Assembly: GCF_030580655.1 (NCBI RefSeq)
Contig: NZ_JAUQTB010000013.1
Span: 36,145-100,144 of the forward strand
Length of the DNA: 64,000 nucleotides
From: Paenibacillus lacisoli
GTDB taxonomy: Bacteria; Bacillota; Bacilli; Paenibacillales; Paenibacillaceae
Direction of reading: 5' to 3'
The position numbers were made by a program, and so were the translations under genes. Positions 25,478 through 36,661 of the stretch are shown here, piece by piece. The notes beneath the pieces are model-generated. The model was not told where the DNA came from. It was given only the letters and a program-made list of their open reading frames with translations, and did not search any database. Positions within the stretch are counted from its first letter, which is position 1. Each line of letters starts with the position of its first letter.

Positions 25478-28400
25478 ATGAATTCACCGGCAGACAAATT
25501 GGCTATGCTCGAACATATCTTGGATCAAGCGCCGATCGGCATTGCCGTGATTGATGCAGACAGCGGGAGCTGGCTGCGGTTCAATAAAGCTTTTTACTGC
25601 CTGCTGGGCTATGAGGAGGGGGAGCTGAGAAATCTGTCCTTCGCTGAATTGGCTGCCGGAGATGAACCGGACTATGCCCGGCTGGTGGAGAACCTGATCC
25701 AGTCACCGGAAGCGGTACAGACTATCGATAAACGATATATTCATCGGAATGGTCGTGAAGTATGGGTACGGCTGCAGCTGTCCCTTTTGGTTGCGGAATG
25801 GCCGGAAGAGCATACAGGCCGGCTGCTCGCCGCGTATGCCCACGATATCAGCAATGTAAATACAGCGCCTTCTGAGGATAATCTCGAACGCGATATCTAT
25901 ATGATGTTCCTGAAGGATGACAAGGATATTATTACGGTCAGCGGTCCGGATGGAATTATCCGTTATGCTTCACCCTCTGTCAAACATTTGCTGGGTTACG
26001 AGCCTTCCGAGATGGTGGGAACACATCGATCGCTGTATTACCATCAAACCGATTCGCGGGAGATGGGGCAGCCCGGCAAGTTATATTCGGAGAGTGACAT
26101 TTTCACACGGCGAGTTCGTCACAAGGACGGTCATTATTTGTGGTTTGAGACATCGTTTCATGTGGAGTACAGGCCGGATGGCGAGGTAGACCGTATTGTT
26201 GCCATGGGACGTAATATCACGGAACGCAAAAAATATGAAAATCAGCTCAACCAGGCGCAGCGTGTAGCCCAGGTCGGTTCCTGGCGGTATGATCTGATCC
26301 GGAACGAGGCGACATTCTCTGCAGAGCTGCAGCGGTTATTTTCGGGACAGTTGGCCGGGTTTTACAGTGACCTAAGCGGATTTTTCAATGTTGTTCACCC
26401 TGAGGACCGGGACTGGATCACACAACGGGTGGAGGAAGTCATCCGAAATGGAGATGCGGGTGAATTTACCTTCCGGGTACTGGTGCCGGAACAAGATCAG
26501 CTGTATATCCATTCCCAATGGGAAGTTGCACGTGATGAGCATGGGCATGCCATCGAGATGGTCGGCATGATGCAGAACATTACGGACCGGGTACTGCTGG
26601 AGAAGCAGCTTAGAGAGAGTGAACGCAACTACAGGCTGATCTCGGAAAATTCGATGGACTTCCTGAACAGGACGTCGATTGAAACCCATACTTACCTCTA
26701 TTGCTCCCCTGCTTGTGAAGCCATTTTAGGCTACAAGCCGGAGGAAATGGTGGGCACCCATTCACTAAGTTACGTACATCCGGATGACCTTGATGACCTT
26801 GTGGAGTATGTTAATCGGATTGAGCAGCAGGAGACTCAGGCCCCGGTAGCATACCGGTATCGTCACAAGGACGGCCATTATGTATGGCTGGAATCGAACA
26901 GCCGTTACATTTACGATGAAGACGGCCGTCCGCTGGAGATTATTTCGGTAGCCAGGGATATTACGGAGCACAAGCAGTTCGAATTCAGGCTGCAGGAGAG
27001 TGAACAGCGCTATAAATCACTGTTTGAATATAATCCGCTTGCGGTTTACTCTATGAACCTAGATGGAGATTACCTGACGGCAAATGCTAACCTGGAGCGG
27101 CTGCTGGGGTACTCCCTGGAAGAACTGATCGGTATGTATTATGGCCTGGTGGTTGCCGAAAAGGATATCGAGAGAACTAATTATCATTTTACCCAGGCTA
27201 CTCTCGGATATCCTCAGAATTATGATCTGACGATCCTTCATAAAGACGGTTACCCCGTTGAGATTAACACCATCAACATTCCTATTAAAGTAAACAATGA
27301 GGTTGTTGGTGTGTACGGCATCTCCATGGACATCACGGAGCGCATCCGTTACATCGAGCAGATTGAGAAGTTGAGCAATGAGTATACGCTGATTCTGAAT
27401 TCAGTTTCGGAAGGGATTTTTGGACTGGATCTCGAGGGGAATGCCACCTTTATCAATCCTGCCGGATCCGCCATGCTAGGTCTGGGCCCGGATGAGCTGC
27501 TTCATGATCCTTCCTACCTGCAGCGGATTCAACAGACACGTCTGGACGGAAGTTCCTACATTGTGGACGAAAGTCCGCTGCTGTCCGCTCTGCGGGACGG
27601 TTATGCTTACTCCAGCAAGGAGGCCGTATTCTGGCGTAAGGACGGCTCCAGTTTTCTGGCGGATTTCCAGGTTACCCCGCTCTATGATAAGGGGGAACGT
27701 AAAGGGGCTGTCGTGGTCTTCCGCGATGTCACTGGTGAGAAGGAGATTATCCGCGCCAAAGAACTGGCCGAACAAGCTGACCGTGCCAAGTCGGAGTTCC
27801 TGGCGATCATGAGCCATGAGCTTCGTACACCGATGAATGGTGTAATTGGTATGACCAGTCTGCTGCTGGATACCGAGCTGTCTGAAGAGCAGCAGGGGTA
27901 TGCACGGATTATTAATGAGAGCAGTGAGGCCCTGCTCCATATTCTCAATGAAATTTTGGATTTCAGTAAAATTGAAGCAGGCAAAATGACGCTGGAACAG
28001 GAACCGATTGATTTGCTGCACCTCCTGGAGACAACTCTGGAGTTATTCGCACCTAAGGCTGCGGAGAAAGGGATTGGGCTGTCTCTTGATTATGGCAATG
28101 ATGTGCCGGAAGCCATTACGGGAGACAGCACACGCCTTCGCCAGGTACTTGTTAATCTCATTGGTAATGCGGTGAAGTTCACAGATGAAGGTAGGGTGCA
28201 GGTAGCCGTTGAATCCCTGAGACCAGCAGATGGCAGCTGCTCTAACCTGCGGTTCAGCGTTCATGACACAGGGATCGGTATTGCTGCCAACCGCCAGAAC
28301 ATGCTATTCCAGTCCTTCTCGCAGCTGCACCCTACGATTAATCGGAAATATGGGGGGACCGGGCTAGGTCTTGCCATCAGCAAGCAGCTGGTAGAACTCA

Positions 28401-28960
28401 TGGGCGGGGTCATTGGTGTGGAGAGTACGGAGAACGTCGGCTCTACCTTCTATTTTACGCTGCCGCTTTCCGGTTTTGCATCTGAAGAGGAAGAGGGAGC
28501 ACCCCTGGCTGATTTCACAAGTGAACGAGCCGATGCCGAAGGTATCGATGAAGGGAAAAAGAGAGAATCTTCACTCTATGGACCGCTCCGAATATTAATA
28601 GTCGATGATCATCCGGTGAACCGGAAATTACTGCAAACGCTGCTGCAAAAACGCGGATATACCCCGGATTCGGTAGAGAATGGAGAAGAGGCTGTTCAGG
28701 CGGTGTTAAACGGCACGTATGATCTGGTACTGATGGATGTGCAGATGCCTGTCATGGATGGTCTGATGGCGGCCAAAAGGATCTGTGAAAAGCTTCCTGC
28801 AGAACAGCGCCCCTTCATTGCAGCTGTCACGGCTTTTGCCAGGGTTGAAGATCGGCTGCAGTGTGCAGAGGCCGGTATGGATGATTTTATCAGCAAGCCG
28901 ATCCATGCTGCAGAGATTAACCGTGTGCTGCTGAAGGCGGCCAGCCGTATAGTTCAGTGA
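25478..28960 (+). CDS. Hybrid sensor histidine kinase/response regulator with six PAS domains
   Basis: A 1160-residue cytoplasmic kinase without transmembrane segments. Six PAS or PAS-PAC units run from about residue 10 to 760 (for example GIAVIDADSGSWLRFN, IIRYASPSVKHLLGYEP, LYCSPACEAILGYKP). A HisKA domain has its phospho-acceptor His at about 780 (IMSHELRTPMNG). The HATPase_c domain has NAVKF, DTGIGI and GTGLGL. A C-terminal receiver domain carries Asp about 1087 (LVLMDVQMPVMDG). No DNA-binding output is present and no separate regulator gene is adjacent. I start at the ATG behind AAGGAGG (spacing 10); a TTG six bases earlier is also in frame. The signal is unknown. Confidence 0.9.
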   Translation: MNSPADKLAMLEHILDQAPIGIAVIDADSGSWLRFNKAFYCLLGYEEGELRNLSFAELAAGDEPDYARLVENLIQSPEAVQTIDKRYIHRNGREVWVRLQLSLLVAEWPEEHTGRLLAAYAHDISNVNTAPSEDNLERDIYMMFLKDDKDIITVSGPDGIIRYASPSVKHLLGYEPSEMVGTHRSLYYHQTDSREMGQPGKLYSESDIFTRRVRHKDGHYLWFETSFHVEYRPDGEVDRIVAMGRNITERKKYENQLNQAQRVAQVGSWRYDLIRNEATFSAELQRLFSGQLAGFYSDLSGFFNVVHPEDRDWITQRVEEVIRNGDAGEFTFRVLVPEQDQLYIHSQWEVARDEHGHAIEMVGMMQNITDRVLLEKQLRESERNYRLISENSMDFLNRTSIETHTYLYCSPACEAILGYKPEEMVGTHSLSYVHPDDLDDLVEYVNRIEQQETQAPVAYRYRHKDGHYVWLESNSRYIYDEDGRPLEIISVARDITEHKQFEFRLQESEQRYKSLFEYNPLAVYSMNLDGDYLTANANLERLLGYSLEELIGMYYGLVVAEKDIERTNYHFTQATLGYPQNYDLTILHKDGYPVEINTINIPIKVNNEVVGVYGISMDITERIRYIEQIEKLSNEYTLILNSVSEGIFGLDLEGNATFINPAGSAMLGLGPDELLHDPSYLQRIQQTRLDGSSYIVDESPLLSALRDGYAYSSKEAVFWRKDGSSFLADFQVTPLYDKGERKGAVVVFRDVTGEKEIIRAKELAEQADRAKSEFLAIMSHELRTPMNGVIGMTSLLLDTELSEEQQGYARIINESSEALLHILNEILDFSKIEAGKMTLEQEPIDLLHLLETTLELFAPKAAEKGIGLSLDYGNDVPEAITGDSTRLRQVLVNLIGNAVKFTDEGRVQVAVESLRPADGSCSNLRFSVHDTGIGIAANRQNMLFQSFSQLHPTINRKYGGTGLGLAISKQLVELMGGVIGVESTENVGSTFYFTLPLSGFASEEEEGAPLADFTSERADAEGIDEGKKRESSLYGPLRILIVDDHPVNRKLLQTLLQKRGYTPDSVENGEEAVQAVLNGTYDLVLMDVQMPVMDGLMAAKRICEKLPAEQRPFIAAVTAFARVEDRLQCAEAGMDDFISKPIHAAEINRVLLKAASRIVQ

Positions 28961-29040
28961 TGACGGACATATTGTGGTAGAGTAAGGTTAACCTCGCTTC
29001 AAGGAGACATAGTCAATCGAGGTTGTATATCATAAATAAG

Positions 29041-29084
29041 CAAAAGAACGCAGTCCTCATAAGGGCTGCGTTCTTTTGTCTGGT
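29041..29084 (+). terminator. Bidirectional terminator between the hybrid kinase and subtilase genes
   Basis: CAAAAGAACGCAG and CTGCGTTCTTTTG are perfect 13-bp inverted repeats, extended by TCCT/AGGG pairing; convergent genes end on both sides. Confidence 0.9.
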
Positions 29085-29088
29085 CTGT

Positions 29089-32000
29089 TTATTTAGAGCG
29101 GGTGCCGATTGTAAAAGTAACAGGAACAAGTTCGTATTTAGAAGGATTGGCTTTGGATGTAATTTTAACCGTTAAGGTGACATTCACTGCTTTGGTTTTT
29201 GGGATTTTTTTGAGTATACCTTTACTGTCTACATAGGAACGTTCACTGCTCTTTGTGACTTCATACTTGACTCCATCCGTTTTGGGTAATGTAAGTACCT
29301 GGCGTCCAATGACGCTAGTGTTGGTTATTTTCGGGTCAAAAGCAGCCGCGGCTTTGTCAACCAGCTCGGATTCCAGGTCTGCGACACGGAGGGAAGCAAA
29401 GGCGATATAACCCTCGCCGGAAGATTCACCGGTAGCCTTATCAACATATTGAGCCTGAATCATCAGCTGATATTGACCTTCAGGCAGAGATTTAACGATA
29501 TCTTTACCTTTTCGGTCTTTCTCGCCGTCTATATACGAAGTATCTACTTTCTTAAAAGTGTACTCACCCGGCTTGAGCAGGGACAGATCCTTCTTCGAGA
29601 TGGAATCCATAACGCCAACCACTTCATCATCCAGGTTCAGTACCAACAGATCAATGACATTAACATCTTCAGCAGTCAGACGGAAGGAGACATTAGTTGT
29701 CTTTTGATCACTCTTAGGGTCTGTTGAGATTAGGTTGTGAGTCAGTTCTACATCTTGTACGCCGAGTCCGTTGTCAGGAAGCTCGTTGCCGACATGAACA
29801 ACGAATGGCAGATGGAGTGTCGGATACCCGGCACTTTCAAGTACAACTTCACCTTCGTACACGCCTTTAGCTGCACCGGACTTCGGAGAGACAGCCAGGT
29901 AGAACGGCGTCTGCTCGTTAGGACCAGCTGTGATGGTGCTGTCGGCATTCAGACCGTTTAATTGAACGTTAATGTTACGAACATCGGGTGTTGCCACAGG
30001 ATCGTATGGATTCGACGTTACTTGATTGTGCAGATCAATATGTGCCTTGTACTGCACGCTTTGACCACTTTTGTTGCTTAGCTGCAGCTGCTTCTTAGCC
30101 GTGCTTCCTGCCTTGAGAACCCCAAAGCTGATAGAGGAACTGTAATTGGTAATATCCTGAGGATTCAGGTCTTTGTCCAGGATAGTGATCGGATCGACGG
30201 CTTCCAGCAGGGCAGGGGTCTCAATGGCGTTCGCAATATCGACACGTCCCGCTCCTTGAGAATAGACATCATACAAGGTTCCTGTGGCATCATGGATGGT
30301 ATCCGATGTGTTGGCCAAGGCAGCTCGGATATCCATCGGCGTCCAGTCCGGATGCTGCTGCTTCAGCAGCACGGCCAGGCCGGCCACATGCGGTGTTGCC
30401 ATACTGGTTCCGCTGATGCGGTTGTAGGCGGTATCGTACGATATACCTGGATTCTGTTTGCCATAAGCAGGCCAAGTAGACAAGATGTTTACACCAGGTG
30501 CACTGACATCCGGTTTAATGCCGAGGCTGCCGTCCGAGTTTGGCCCTCGGGAGCTGAAGGATGCCATTTGATCACCCGGGTCTTGTGTCAGTGGATAGTC
30601 ACTGCTGAAAGCCAGGCGGAAATGAATATCCGAATTATTCAGCAGACGCTTGGCGAGTGCACGGCCTTCAGAGCCTTTCATATCAAAAGCAGGGATAAAG
30701 TCGAAGCTGTCACCCAGATAAGCAGTGGATCCGATAAATCCGTCACGTCCGCTTACCGAGCTGCTCAGATCGGCTTGTGATGGATTGGAGGCGGAAGCAT
30801 TCCCGTTAAAAATAACAGCTGCAACCGCTCCATGTTCTTTGGCGATCGCTAATTTATCAACGAATGCCAGTGTACCGCGGGATACCAGTACCACTTTTCC
30901 TTCCACATCCTTGCCGGCATAATCCTCCTCTTGTCCAAGATTAACGTAGACCGAATCCAAGGGATTTGTACCCAGAACCGATGCGAAATTTTCTTTGCCA
31001 GTCTCCCATCCCATAACATTGAGGTCATAAGTAGCCTGGGTAGCTGTTGGAGGGGCTTCAGGTTCATAAGTGGCAGTCGCGACAGATGTACTGTCGGCAT
31101 ACGTATCCGCAGTTACAGAGGACGCCGGCGATTCCACATAAGAAACGTCGCTGACCTGCGCTGTGTAATGATTGCTAGGACTTGTTACAGCACCGACGGA
31201 AATAGCGAGCTGTGAGGAGGCTGGTGCGCCCATCGTGTAGTAATATTGCGGCGGGGCTTCATCCGCTGCGTTGCCGTTGGCTACAACGGCTACAACACCG
31301 CTAAGTACCGCATTATTGATGGCAATGGAATCGGGTGAGTTAGGGTCCTTCACAGAATCCGATCCCAGCGACAGGTTGATGACCTGCATACCATCCTTGA
31401 CAGCACGTTCGATCCCGTCGATCACCTGAGCTGAGGATCCCGAGGAACGGCCTGTCACATCGTTACGTCCGAGTACTTTATAGACGTGGAGTTCGGATTC
31501 GTACGCGACGCCTTTTTGTACAATACCGGAAGAAGGATTCGTTCCACGGCCGGCAATAGTGCCGGAGACGTGAGTCCCGTGATAGGTACCGGCGAAGCCT
31601 TCTTCAGGAACGGGTGGTTCCTCGTATGGATCGTTATCTTTATAAAAGGAATCATAGCCATAATCGCCGTTCTTGAAGGCCCCTTTTAAATCTGGGTGCT
31701 CGTAGTCTACACCTGTATCGATGACACCGACTTTGATGCCTTTGCCAGTCAATCCCTTGGACCAGGCAGCATCTACACCGATTTGTTTGAGCGGAGCGAT
31801 GTCAAAGTTAGGCTGATCACTGCCATTATTCAATTCGCCGATTACCGGAATGGAGTAATAGACGGCATTTTCGTACACCGATTTGACGCCCGGCAGCTTG
31901 GCAAGCTCCGGAATTTTATTGGCTGGCACGGTTACCTCTACACCATTAAGAACAGTATTGAATTGATAGTTGATTTTCAGTGGTATGCCTTGGGCTGCTG

Positions 32001-32358
32001 CTCGGCTCATGAAGGTGCTCTGTTCGGATTGAATAGCTGTCGCTGTGGATTCTGCTGCAAAAGAAGTAATGCCCATTCTGGCGGCATATTTGCCGACAGC
32101 CACCGGCTGGTTGCTGAGCTGGACAATCACGCGTACTTCTTTGCTAATCGTTGTATTGAGCTTGGGTGAGATGAAGGCTGCGCTGTGAGCTGGAACTGAA
32201 GCATCGGCTGTGGTAGACCCGGTTCTGTTTAGCGCGCTGGTAAGCCTCTCACTTGATATGTCGGCAGCTGCATACGAGCTTGGAAAAACGGGTGCCGCAA
32301 GGAGAGCCAGTGCTGCGGATGCAGCAGTGATTTTTCGGAATAAATGGAATCTTCTCAA
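29089..32358 (-). CDS. Secreted subtilisin-like serine protease (S8, Vpr-type with PA insert)
   Basis: An exported protease of 1089 residues. A signal peptide ([19 protein letters not shown]) is followed by an inhibitor-like propeptide ([14 protein letters not shown] ... [14 protein letters not shown]). The S8 catalytic domain has Asp about 210 ([14 protein letters not shown]), His about 258 ([12 protein letters not shown]) and Ser about 648 ([12 protein letters not shown]). A protease-associated domain sits between His and Ser ([24 protein letters not shown]). C-terminal Fn3-like beta domains follow. I take the TTG at 32358 as start because AGAGAGGG lies 7 bp upstream and gives a clean signal peptide; the ATG-less extension to 32400 has no such site. 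Domain layout matches B. subtilis Vpr. Role: extracellular protein breakdown. Confidence 0.9.
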   Translation of the reverse strand: MRRFHLFRKITAASAALALLAAPVFPSSYAAADISSERLTSALNRTGSTTADASVPAHSAAFISPKLNTTISKEVRVIVQLSNQPVAVGKYAARMGITSFAAESTATAIQSEQSTFMSRAAAQGIPLKINYQFNTVLNGVEVTVPANKIPELAKLPGVKSVYENAVYYSIPVIGELNNGSDQPNFDIAPLKQIGVDAAWSKGLTGKGIKVGVIDTGVDYEHPDLKGAFKNGDYGYDSFYKDNDPYEEPPVPEEGFAGTYHGTHVSGTIAGRGTNPSSGIVQKGVAYESELHVYKVLGRNDVTGRSSGSSAQVIDGIERAVKDGMQVINLSLGSDSVKDPNSPDSIAINNAVLSGVVAVVANGNAADEAPPQYYYTMGAPASSQLAISVGAVTSPSNHYTAQVSDVSYVESPASSVTADTYADSTSVATATYEPEAPPTATQATYDLNVMGWETGKENFASVLGTNPLDSVYVNLGQEEDYAGKDVEGKVVLVSRGTLAFVDKLAIAKEHGAVAAVIFNGNASASNPSQADLSSSVSGRDGFIGSTAYLGDSFDFIPAFDMKGSEGRALAKRLLNNSDIHFRLAFSSDYPLTQDPGDQMASFSSRGPNSDGSLGIKPDVSAPGVNILSTWPAYGKQNPGISYDTAYNRISGTSMATPHVAGLAVLLKQQHPDWTPMDIRAALANTSDTIHDATGTLYDVYSQGAGRVDIANAIETPALLEAVDPITILDKDLNPQDITNYSSSISFGVLKAGSTAKKQLQLSNKSGQSVQYKAHIDLHNQVTSNPYDPVATPDVRNINVQLNGLNADSTITAGPNEQTPFYLAVSPKSGAAKGVYEGEVVLESAGYPTLHLPFVVHVGNELPDNGLGVQDVELTHNLISTDPKSDQKTTNVSFRLTAEDVNVIDLLVLNLDDEVVGVMDSISKKDLSLLKPGEYTFKKVDTSYIDGEKDRKGKDIVKSLPEGQYQLMIQAQYVDKATGESSGEGYIAFASLRVADLESELVDKAAAAFDPKITNTSVIGRQVLTLPKTDGVKYEVTKSSERSYVDSKGILKKIPKTKAVNVTLTVKITSKANPSKYELVPVTFTIGTRSK

Positions 32359-32909
32359 ATGGTTACCCTCTCTTCTTTTAGAATTTAGTTGCGACAGCAA
32401 GTATAAATATCGCTTATTTACGATTTGAGGGATATATTACCATCCGTTTATATGAATGACTATAACTAGTTTTAAAGAGATAGAATGTGATATAACATCA
32501 ATCTGCCATATGCTTGAGAGTCCATAGTCAGAGGCCGGGAGGGAAGTTTCAAAAGTCTCTTTTTTAAAACTTACACGACTAGGCTGAACAGCCCGCTTCT
32601 AAAGAATAAGAAGCATCGAATTAAACGGGACCCAAAATTGAAACTGTTTCGCAAGTCCTTTTTTTGGCAGAAAGGCGGTTAGAATAGTCGCTTTCTTCGC
32701 CAGAACAATGTCGATGGATGAAAAGCGAATGTTGGTATCCCTAGAATATGAATAGTGCTAAAGAAGGATCTTTTATTTATACACTAATATATTCCATTTT
32801 TATGATAGAAAAGCTTATTATTTCAAAACGGAGTTAACATGACACAAATAGTAGGCAGTTATAATAGGAGATAGCATTTAAATAATTGTTATCCCAGGAG
32901 GGATTGGCC
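32359..32909. other. Divergent intergenic region between the subtilase and GDPD genes
   Basis: About 550 bp, AT-rich. It must hold both promoters; a TATAAT at 32860-32865 lies 45 bp before the GDPD gene. A weak hairpin (AAGTTTCAAAAG / CTTTTTTAAAACTT near 32547-32576) is visible. I see no gene and no known RNA family. Confidence 0.4.
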
Positions 32910-33647
32910 ATGAACAGAGTGGTTAACTTTGCCCACAGAGGAGCATCTGGTTATTGCCCGGAAAATACTATGGAAGCTTTTGAGCATGCTCTGCAGCTGG
33001 GAGCCACCGGTATTGAAACGGATGTGCAGCTGACTAAGGATGGAAAGCTGGTACTGATCCATGATGAAAATCTGAAAAGAACGGCAGGCAGTGACAGGAT
33101 GGTACAGGAGTTGACGGCTAAAGAGCTGCGTCAACTTGATGCTGGATCTTGGTTTGGAGAAGAATTCCAGGGTGCACATATTCCCCTTCTGGAAGAACTG
33201 CTGGACCTTGCTTCGCAAAACAGCGTGATCCTTAATCTTGAGCTGAAGAACAGCATGATTCCTTATGACGGAATGGAGGAATTAGTAATTGAAGCGGTCC
33301 GCAGCCGCGGTCTTGAGGAACAGGTTGTTATTTCGAGCTTTAATCATTACTCGCTCGTGCGTTGTCATCAGCTGGCGCCTGAGATCCGGACCGGTATTTT
33401 ATATATAGAAGGTTTGTACCGTCCCTGGGATTACGCCCTGTCATTGGGAGCCACAGCACTGCATGCTTACAGCAAAGCGGTTCAGCCTGAATGGGTACGG
33501 GAAGCGGCAGTATCAGGCTTGGTTTACCATCCGTGGACAGTCAATCAGGAAGAGGAAATGAAAAGTCTGCTGCAGGCCGGGGTAGCGGGGATTATTACAG
33601 ATTATCCTGATAAGCTTGCACGCCTGCAGGGAATTCACCAGGTGTAA
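32910..33647 (+). CDS. Glycerophosphodiester phosphodiesterase
   Basis: Hydrolyses glycerophosphodiesters to an alcohol and glycerol 3-phosphate. The 245-residue protein is cytoplasmic (no signal peptide), like UgpQ-type enzymes. GDPD motifs: FAHRGASGYCPENTMEAF with the catalytic His and metal-binding Glu, GIETDVQLTKDGKLVLIHDE with the second acid pair and His, LNLELKN, and the C-terminal GIITDYPDKL. The start at 32910 follows CCAGGAGGG; an upstream in-frame ATG-less extension to 32886 overlaps that site. Followed by a terminator. Confidence 0.92.
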   Translation: MNRVVNFAHRGASGYCPENTMEAFEHALQLGATGIETDVQLTKDGKLVLIHDENLKRTAGSDRMVQELTAKELRQLDAGSWFGEEFQGAHIPLLEELLDLASQNSVILNLELKNSMIPYDGMEELVIEAVRSRGLEEQVVISSFNHYSLVRCHQLAPEIRTGILYIEGLYRPWDYALSLGATALHAYSKAVQPEWVREAAVSGLVYHPWTVNQEEEMKSLLQAGVAGIITDYPDKLARLQGIHQV

Positions 33648-33662
33648 TGGATTGGATCAGAG

Positions 33663-33692
33663 AGCATCTGCTTTATGCAGATGTTCTTTTTA
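33663..33692 (+). terminator. Terminator after the GDPD gene
   Basis: AGCATCTGC pairs with GCAGATGTT (one G-T pair), 5-base loop, followed by CTTTTTAG. Confidence 0.8.
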
Positions 33693-33850
33693 GTTTTTAT
33701 TTGCTGCAAACATACTTAAGCTCCGATTCCACGCCTGTACAATTAATGTTATAATCGCTATGGGTTTAATCGAGAATACGGGATTGATAGAATCACAAAA
33801 TTCTATTGGTCCCTGACTACTACTACTAAGATGAAAAAGGAGCCGAAGAA

Positions 33851-34783
33851 ATGGGAAAAACTTTGATTTTCGGACACAAAAATCCGGATACAGACACGAT
33901 TACCTCTGCAATCGCTTATGCTGTGCTCAAACAAAAACTTGGCGTTGATGCAGAAGCGGTACGCCTGGGCGAAGTAAACGGCGAAACCCAGTACGCCCTG
34001 GATTACTTCAAGGTGGCTGCGCCACGTCTGGTGCAGAACGTATCGGAAGAGACCGACACGGTGATCCTGGTGGACCACAATGAACGCCAGCAAAGCGCAG
34101 ACGATATCGATCAGGTGCGTGTAACTGAAGTTATCGACCATCACCGCATCGCGAACTTTGAAACGGCCCATCCGCTGTACTATCGTGCCGAGCCAGTCGG
34201 ATGCACGGCTACGATTTTGAATAAATTGTATAAAGAGAACGGCGTAGAAATTCCGAAGGAAATCGCGGGTCTAATGCTGTCTGCGATTGTGTCGGACTCC
34301 CTGCTGTTCAAATCCCCGACCTGCACAGAGCAGGATGTGGCTGCGGCCCGAGAGCTGGCTGAGATTGCTGGTGTCGATGCGGACAAGTACGGCTTCGATA
34401 TGCTGAAGGCAGGCGCTGACCTGAGCCAACATTCCATTGAACAGCTGATTACACTGGATGCCAAAGAATTCTCCCTGAACGGGCACAAAGTTGAGATTGC
34501 TCAGGTTAACGCGGTCGATACCAATGATGTGCTGTCCCGTCAGGCTGAACTGGAAGATGCTTTGTCCAAGGTGGTGGCGGAGAAAAACCTGGATCTGTTC
34601 CTGTTTGTAGTCACAGACATTGTGAACAGCAGCTCCATCGGTCTTGCTCTGGGTTCCCAGGCTGCCGTAGTAGAACAAGCATACAATGTACAGCTGACAG
34701 ACAACAAAGTGGAGCTGAAGGGTGTTGTATCCCGTAAGTCCCAAATCGTTCCTGTCCTGACTGAAGCATTCAACAAGCTATAA
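33851..34783 (+). CDS. ppaC: Manganese-dependent inorganic pyrophosphatase (family II)
   Basis: Hydrolyses pyrophosphate to two phosphates, pulling biosynthetic reactions forward. The 310-residue protein shows the DHH-family metal ligands in order: [10 protein letters not shown] (His and two Asp), ILVDHNE, EVIDHH, and the C-terminal DHHA2 substrate loop with [13 protein letters not shown]. Its length equals that of Bacillus PpaC. No CBS regulatory domains are inserted, so it is the simple unregulated form. Monocistronic: its own upstream TATAAT at about 33751 and a terminator downstream. A poor Shine-Dalgarno (AAAAAGGAG) lies upstream of the ATG. Confidence 0.95.
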   Translation: MGKTLIFGHKNPDTDTITSAIAYAVLKQKLGVDAEAVRLGEVNGETQYALDYFKVAAPRLVQNVSEETDTVILVDHNERQQSADDIDQVRVTEVIDHHRIANFETAHPLYYRAEPVGCTATILNKLYKENGVEIPKEIAGLMLSAIVSDSLLFKSPTCTEQDVAAARELAEIAGVDADKYGFDMLKAGADLSQHSIEQLITLDAKEFSLNGHKVEIAQVNAVDTNDVLSRQAELEDALSKVVAEKNLDLFLFVVTDIVNSSSIGLALGSQAAVVEQAYNVQLTDNKVELKGVVSRKSQIVPVLTEAFNKL

Positions 34784-34805
34784 GTATAGGATATGTAACC
34801 ACAAG

Positions 34806-34848
34806 GACTGCCGCGAATGCCGTTAAGGTGTTCGAGGCAGTCTTTTTC
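34806..34848 (+). terminator. Terminator after ppaC
   Basis: GACTGCC-G-CGAA pairs with TTCG-A-GGCAGTC, followed by T5. Confidence 0.8.
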
Positions 34849-34951
34849 TATATAATAGCTGATTTATTTTTCCTTTATTTGGATTGAGGTGTCCGTTAGG
34901 ATGAGTTATTCTGTTAAAGATTGTAAACAGCATTAAGGGAAGGTTGGTTAG

Positions 34952-36661
34952 ATGGTTCAGGATCAGGATCGTAGTAGATTACAAAACGAGATTAGAAGTT
35001 TCTATTATTATGTACGAATGAACATTTGGACCGTCGGATTACTGGTATTCGCAGTCTTGTTCGCGTATGGTTTTGCAATGACGCACTACACCTTGTCAAT
35101 TGATGAAGAAGTTGCCCTGGAATTGGGCTCGCAGTACAGCTGGAGCGGACAAGGGCGCTTTGGGATTACGTTACTGAAGGATATTTTTAATTTTTGGAAC
35201 ACCAATTCCGTAACAAGCACACTGTTGGCTGTAACTTTGCTCTCCATATCGGGCCTTGTGTGGGGATACAGCTTCCATACGACAAGAAGTTATAGGGATG
35301 ATCAACGAATGGATGCTGCAGGTTTAATAGCTGTGCTTTTATTTGTGACATTCCCTGTTCATGCTGAGAATGTCGGTTTTTCTATGATGAGTTTTGAGCT
35401 GGGTATTGGCTGGGTCGCTGCAGCCCTGGCTGTTCTGTTTACTTTTAGATGGGCGGTACGGCAAGCGGGCTGGGGTTATTTTTACTCAGGGCTTCTTCTA
35501 GCCGCATTGGCAACGTCAGTATATCAAGCTTTTCTGCCAGCATTCGTCATGGGATTAATCATTCATATGATCCTGTACCTTATGAAACAAGATCAACAAA
35601 AGAAAGCAATGGGTTATAAGCAATTTTTACATATGGTGATAAGGAATGCAGCAGCTGCCGGAGGGAGTCTGATAATATACAAAGCAGCTGATTATACCAT
35701 CCAATGGTTTGTCCCGGCTTCTGGCTACATTGAGAACTTTATGGCATGGGGTAAAGAAGATCCCAGCGTGATCATTCATCGCTTAATTACATACTTTACA
35801 AGTTTATTCACAGGGAAAGTGATTTATGGGAGTTTTCTGCTGCTGCCAAGTATTCTGGCGAGTGCAGCACTCTTGATCTATTACATATGGAGACTTATAA
35901 GTGGCCGTAACGAAGGGAATGCCGGACTGCTGGCGGTATGTCTTACAGCATTTATACTGATGCCTTTTGTGCTGTACATTTTATTGGGAACGGTTGTGCC
36001 GATACGTGGTAATTTTGTGTGGTCGCTTCTCGTAGCGTCGGTTTGGATCATGGTGTACTCAATTATTCGGCTTCCATTCCTCCACAGGATAATACTGACG
36101 TTGGCTGCATTCGCTGTATTTCACCAGTCCAATGCAGTAGCCCAATTGTTCTACGGTGACTATAACCGCTATCAGGAGGATGTGAGCCTGGCCCGCCAGA
36201 TCAGTTCGAAAGTGAACAATCTTAATCTTGGTGAAGTTCCACAGGAACCGGTAGTTTACGTGGGTAGTCACATTCAAGCTGAACATCATGGAATTAAAAA
36301 ACAGGAAGTGTTGGGATATTCATTTTTTGAATGGGATGGGGGGAGTCAGCTTCGAATACAGGATTTCATGCATGCACTTGGATATTCCTTTAACGTTCCT
36401 ACAGAGGAACAGAAGGCCGAGGGTACGGCGCTCGCTGCCAATTTGCCGGTATGGCCGGAAGAGGGGGCTGTTGCCAAGATGCATGATCTGATTATTGTTC
36501 ATCTTTCTGCATCTCCGGACTGGACAGGAATTCGACTTATGGATAACCCGCCCAAAGAGACACTTCAAGCTGCAGCTGACATACCATTTGGTTCTGACAA
36601 CGTAACTTATTCGAAAGATTTGAATGGGGAAAAGGGATTAACCACGAGTTGGAGCTCCTAA
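34952..36661 (+). CDS. GtrII-like membrane glucosyltransferase
   Basis: A 569-residue polytopic membrane protein with about ten hydrophobic segments. The Glucos_trans_II (GtrII) family pattern is clear: an acidic SIDEE motif after the first segment, SGQGRFGITLLKD, an FPVHAENVGF loop and SVYQAFLPAF. Such enzymes transfer glucose from a lipid carrier onto surface polysaccharide on the outer face of the membrane. A soluble tail follows residue 420. The frame ends at TSWSS, and coherent coding continues at once in the -1 frame (next feature), so the natural protein may be about 100 residues longer and this copy frameshifted. AAGGGAAGG precedes the start. Confidence 0.82.
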   Translation: MVQDQDRSRLQNEIRSFYYYVRMNIWTVGLLVFAVLFAYGFAMTHYTLSIDEEVALELGSQYSWSGQGRFGITLLKDIFNFWNTNSVTSTLLAVTLLSISGLVWGYSFHTTRSYRDDQRMDAAGLIAVLLFVTFPVHAENVGFSMMSFELGIGWVAAALAVLFTFRWAVRQAGWGYFYSGLLLAALATSVYQAFLPAFVMGLIIHMILYLMKQDQQKKAMGYKQFLHMVIRNAAAAGGSLIIYKAADYTIQWFVPASGYIENFMAWGKEDPSVIIHRLITYFTSLFTGKVIYGSFLLLPSILASAALLIYYIWRLISGRNEGNAGLLAVCLTAFILMPFVLYILLGTVVPIRGNFVWSLLVASVWIMVYSIIRLPFLHRIILTLAAFAVFHQSNAVAQLFYGDYNRYQEDVSLARQISSKVNNLNLGEVPQEPVVYVGSHIQAEHHGIKKQEVLGYSFFEWDGGSQLRIQDFMHALGYSFNVPTEEQKAEGTALAANLPVWPEEGAVAKMHDLIIVHLSASPDWTGIRLMDNPPKETLQAAADIPFGSDNVTYSKDLNGEKGLTTSWSS

